Shown: positions 19,001 to 20,000 of the stretch, piece by piece | Position numbering within the stretch: the first letter of the stretch is position 1 | Layout: each line of letters opens with the position of its first letter | DNA from: Nephromyces sp. MM_2019 | Lineage: Eukaryota; Apicomplexa; Aconoidasida; Nephromycida | DNA length: 20,000 nucleotides | Assembly: GCA_015657535.1 (NCBI GenBank) | Contig: JADHZB010000390.1 | Span: 1 to 20,000, forward strand | Direction: 5' to 3' | Made by a program: the position numbers and the translations under genes | The notes under the pieces: model-generated | Told to the model about the DNA's origin: nothing | Seen by the model: only the letters and a program-made list of their open reading frames with translations | Database searches by the model: none

Positions 19001-19420
19001 AGCCTTGAAAATTTGAACCGAAGCAAATCTTCAGCACCGAGAAAAAACAATTAAATATAATATTATTCTTTATGATTTAATCAATTTTAGCTATGTGAGG
19101 ATTTTAGAAAAATTTTACTTATTTTTTTGGGTTATGTGTACTATACTATTCCAGTCCCTAAAGAAAGAAAATACTTTAAAGTGTTTCAGAAATTACAATA
19201 CAAAAATATGATAGAAATGAAAAATATGTAAATTGAAAAACAATTATATTGATTGCTAATTGTTAAAATTAACGAGTGTATATACACTTGGAAAATAAGA
19301 TTTAAAACAAAATCAAAATTATAATCCTCTAACAGTGCATCTTGAAGACTTTATAATAAGTGTTCATTCTTAGAATTCAACTCACCGTTTTTCAAGGATA
19401 TTTTGATCGACCTTATCCAT
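16049..19420 (-). CDS. Five-exon gene for a protein of about 878 residues with a C-terminal PH-like domain
   Basis: Exons in transcript order: 19386-19420, 17078-19028, 16809-16916, 16515-16746, 16049-16359 (TAA at 16049-16051). Exon 1 reads MDKVDQNILEK plus CG, with donor GTGAGT. It joins exon 2 at a GAAG acceptor to give R-FASVQIFKAAL; all phases agree. Residues 12-120 look folded (SKPERFQNKDYFTKF, DEEHEWIAKNILPPKDGG, FFEHVRGMIRDIECIFALLE). About 125-640 is Ser/Asn/Pro-rich and probably disordered. About 663-785 resembles a pleckstrin homology domain: FLYFPPSFFHLNRLL, basic KGEELYRINLLDGKRKEIKF, IAFSFVNLG, then FILVAKNEVIQLEA and the terminal helix FYNWFNGLHFIINQL with Trp773. PH domains commonly bind phosphoinositides or proteins, so membrane association is plausible. 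No catalytic domain is visible and I cannot name an orthologue. Unlike the left-hand genes, neither exons nor introns contain CA/TG arrays. Confidence 0.8.
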
Positions 19421-20000
19421 GACAATTTGAAATTCAAAAAATATCAACAATTCCTCTTTCTTTCAAATATATAGTTGAGTCTATGATAAGGAAATACCAA
19501 TTACATAACAGTGTCTTGGGGCAAAACAAGGTAAGAAAAAACCAAACTAAAAAAGTGTGTAAAATTGACTTGTTACTCGTGGGCAAATCAAAGACGATAA
19601 TTAGGTAAAATATTATGCCTTGAAGAATATATTATAATGAATAAACATTATTTTTAAGGATTCTAAAAAGAAAAACTAAGTATTATACAATAAAATTTTA
19701 TATTTCCAATTATATATAAACATCTATAAGTATATATAATTAAACTTAAATATATTAACTATTTTGTTAATTTACAAGTAAAAGTGTTATACAAAAGTTA
19801 GATTCAAAATAGATATAAAATGAAAAGAAGTTTTGTTAAAATAAAAAGTAATTTCAATAACAAGTTGTTTATTTTAATTTGTTTATGTTAATAAATATGT
19901 AAATATTTAATAATATATTCAATTAGTATTTCATTTGTTTCTAAATTTTGGATAAAGCAACATTCATTTACAAATATATGGAAAATAATAAATGAAAAAA
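19421..20000. other. AT-rich upstream flank of the PH-like gene
   Basis: No long open frame. A slightly GC-richer patch lies at 19480-19610 and contains a possible divergent exon; the rest from 19610 to the end is very AT-rich. Confidence 0.6.
19483..19530 (+). CDS. Possible first exon of a divergent plus-strand gene
   Basis: An ATG is followed by 16 sense codons (MIRKYQLHNSVLGQNK) ending exactly at a strong donor, AAG followed by GTAAGA. It is 62 bp from the start codon of the minus-strand PH-like gene, so it would share a bidirectional promoter. An acceptor at 19601-19602 would add about 10 codons and stop. Other exons could lie beyond the window. Weak evidence. Confidence 0.22.

Overview
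The window is nuclear DNA of an AT-rich, intron-rich unicellular eukaryote. I read five protein genes by joining open frames at GT..AG sites and requiring codon phase to match at every junction. Introns are mostly 60-670 bp. TAA and TGA both end frames, so the standard code fits. An alveolate such as an apicomplexan would suit the base composition, intron style and gene content, but this is inference and I cannot name the species. No bacterial features, tRNA, rRNA or CRISPR array were seen.

Layout: (1) 1-1649, the 3' part of a plus-strand gene for a Thr/His/Asn/Gln-rich, probably disordered and nuclear protein. (2) 1650-2818, a convergent TA/TG-rich spacer. (3) 2819-5800, an eight-exon minus-strand gene for a protein of about 417 residues that I do not recognise. 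(4) 5801-7342, a TG-rich spacer with G-rich clusters. (5) 7343-11808, a complete nine-exon minus-strand gene for an N-myristoylated TLDc-domain protein of the mEAK7/TLDC1 type, about 567 residues. Intron 4 carries an 18-bp minisatellite built on telomere-like TTTAGGG/TTAGGG. (6) 12045-12942, a candidate four-exon minus-strand gene for a protein of about 71 residues. (7) 12943-16048, a 3.1-kb AT-rich gene-poor stretch. (8) 16049-19420, a five-exon minus-strand gene for a protein of about 878 residues with a pleckstrin-homology-like C-terminal region. (9) 19421-20000, an upstream flank with one possible divergent first exon.

The most striking property is that (CA)n/(TG)n and (TA)n sequence fills introns, UTRs and spacers from 1 to about 12.9 kb, and even coding exons, where ACA/CAC codons give Thr-His runs. 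Right of about 13.4 kb this almost stops and the DNA is plain AT-rich. The boundary is either a real change in sequence landscape or a join between unrelated pieces.

There is no operon logic here. Four of the five genes lie on the minus strand and the genes have no evident shared pathway. The TLDc gene is the only one with a confident family assignment. The PH-like assignment is moderate, and the other three are unassigned.
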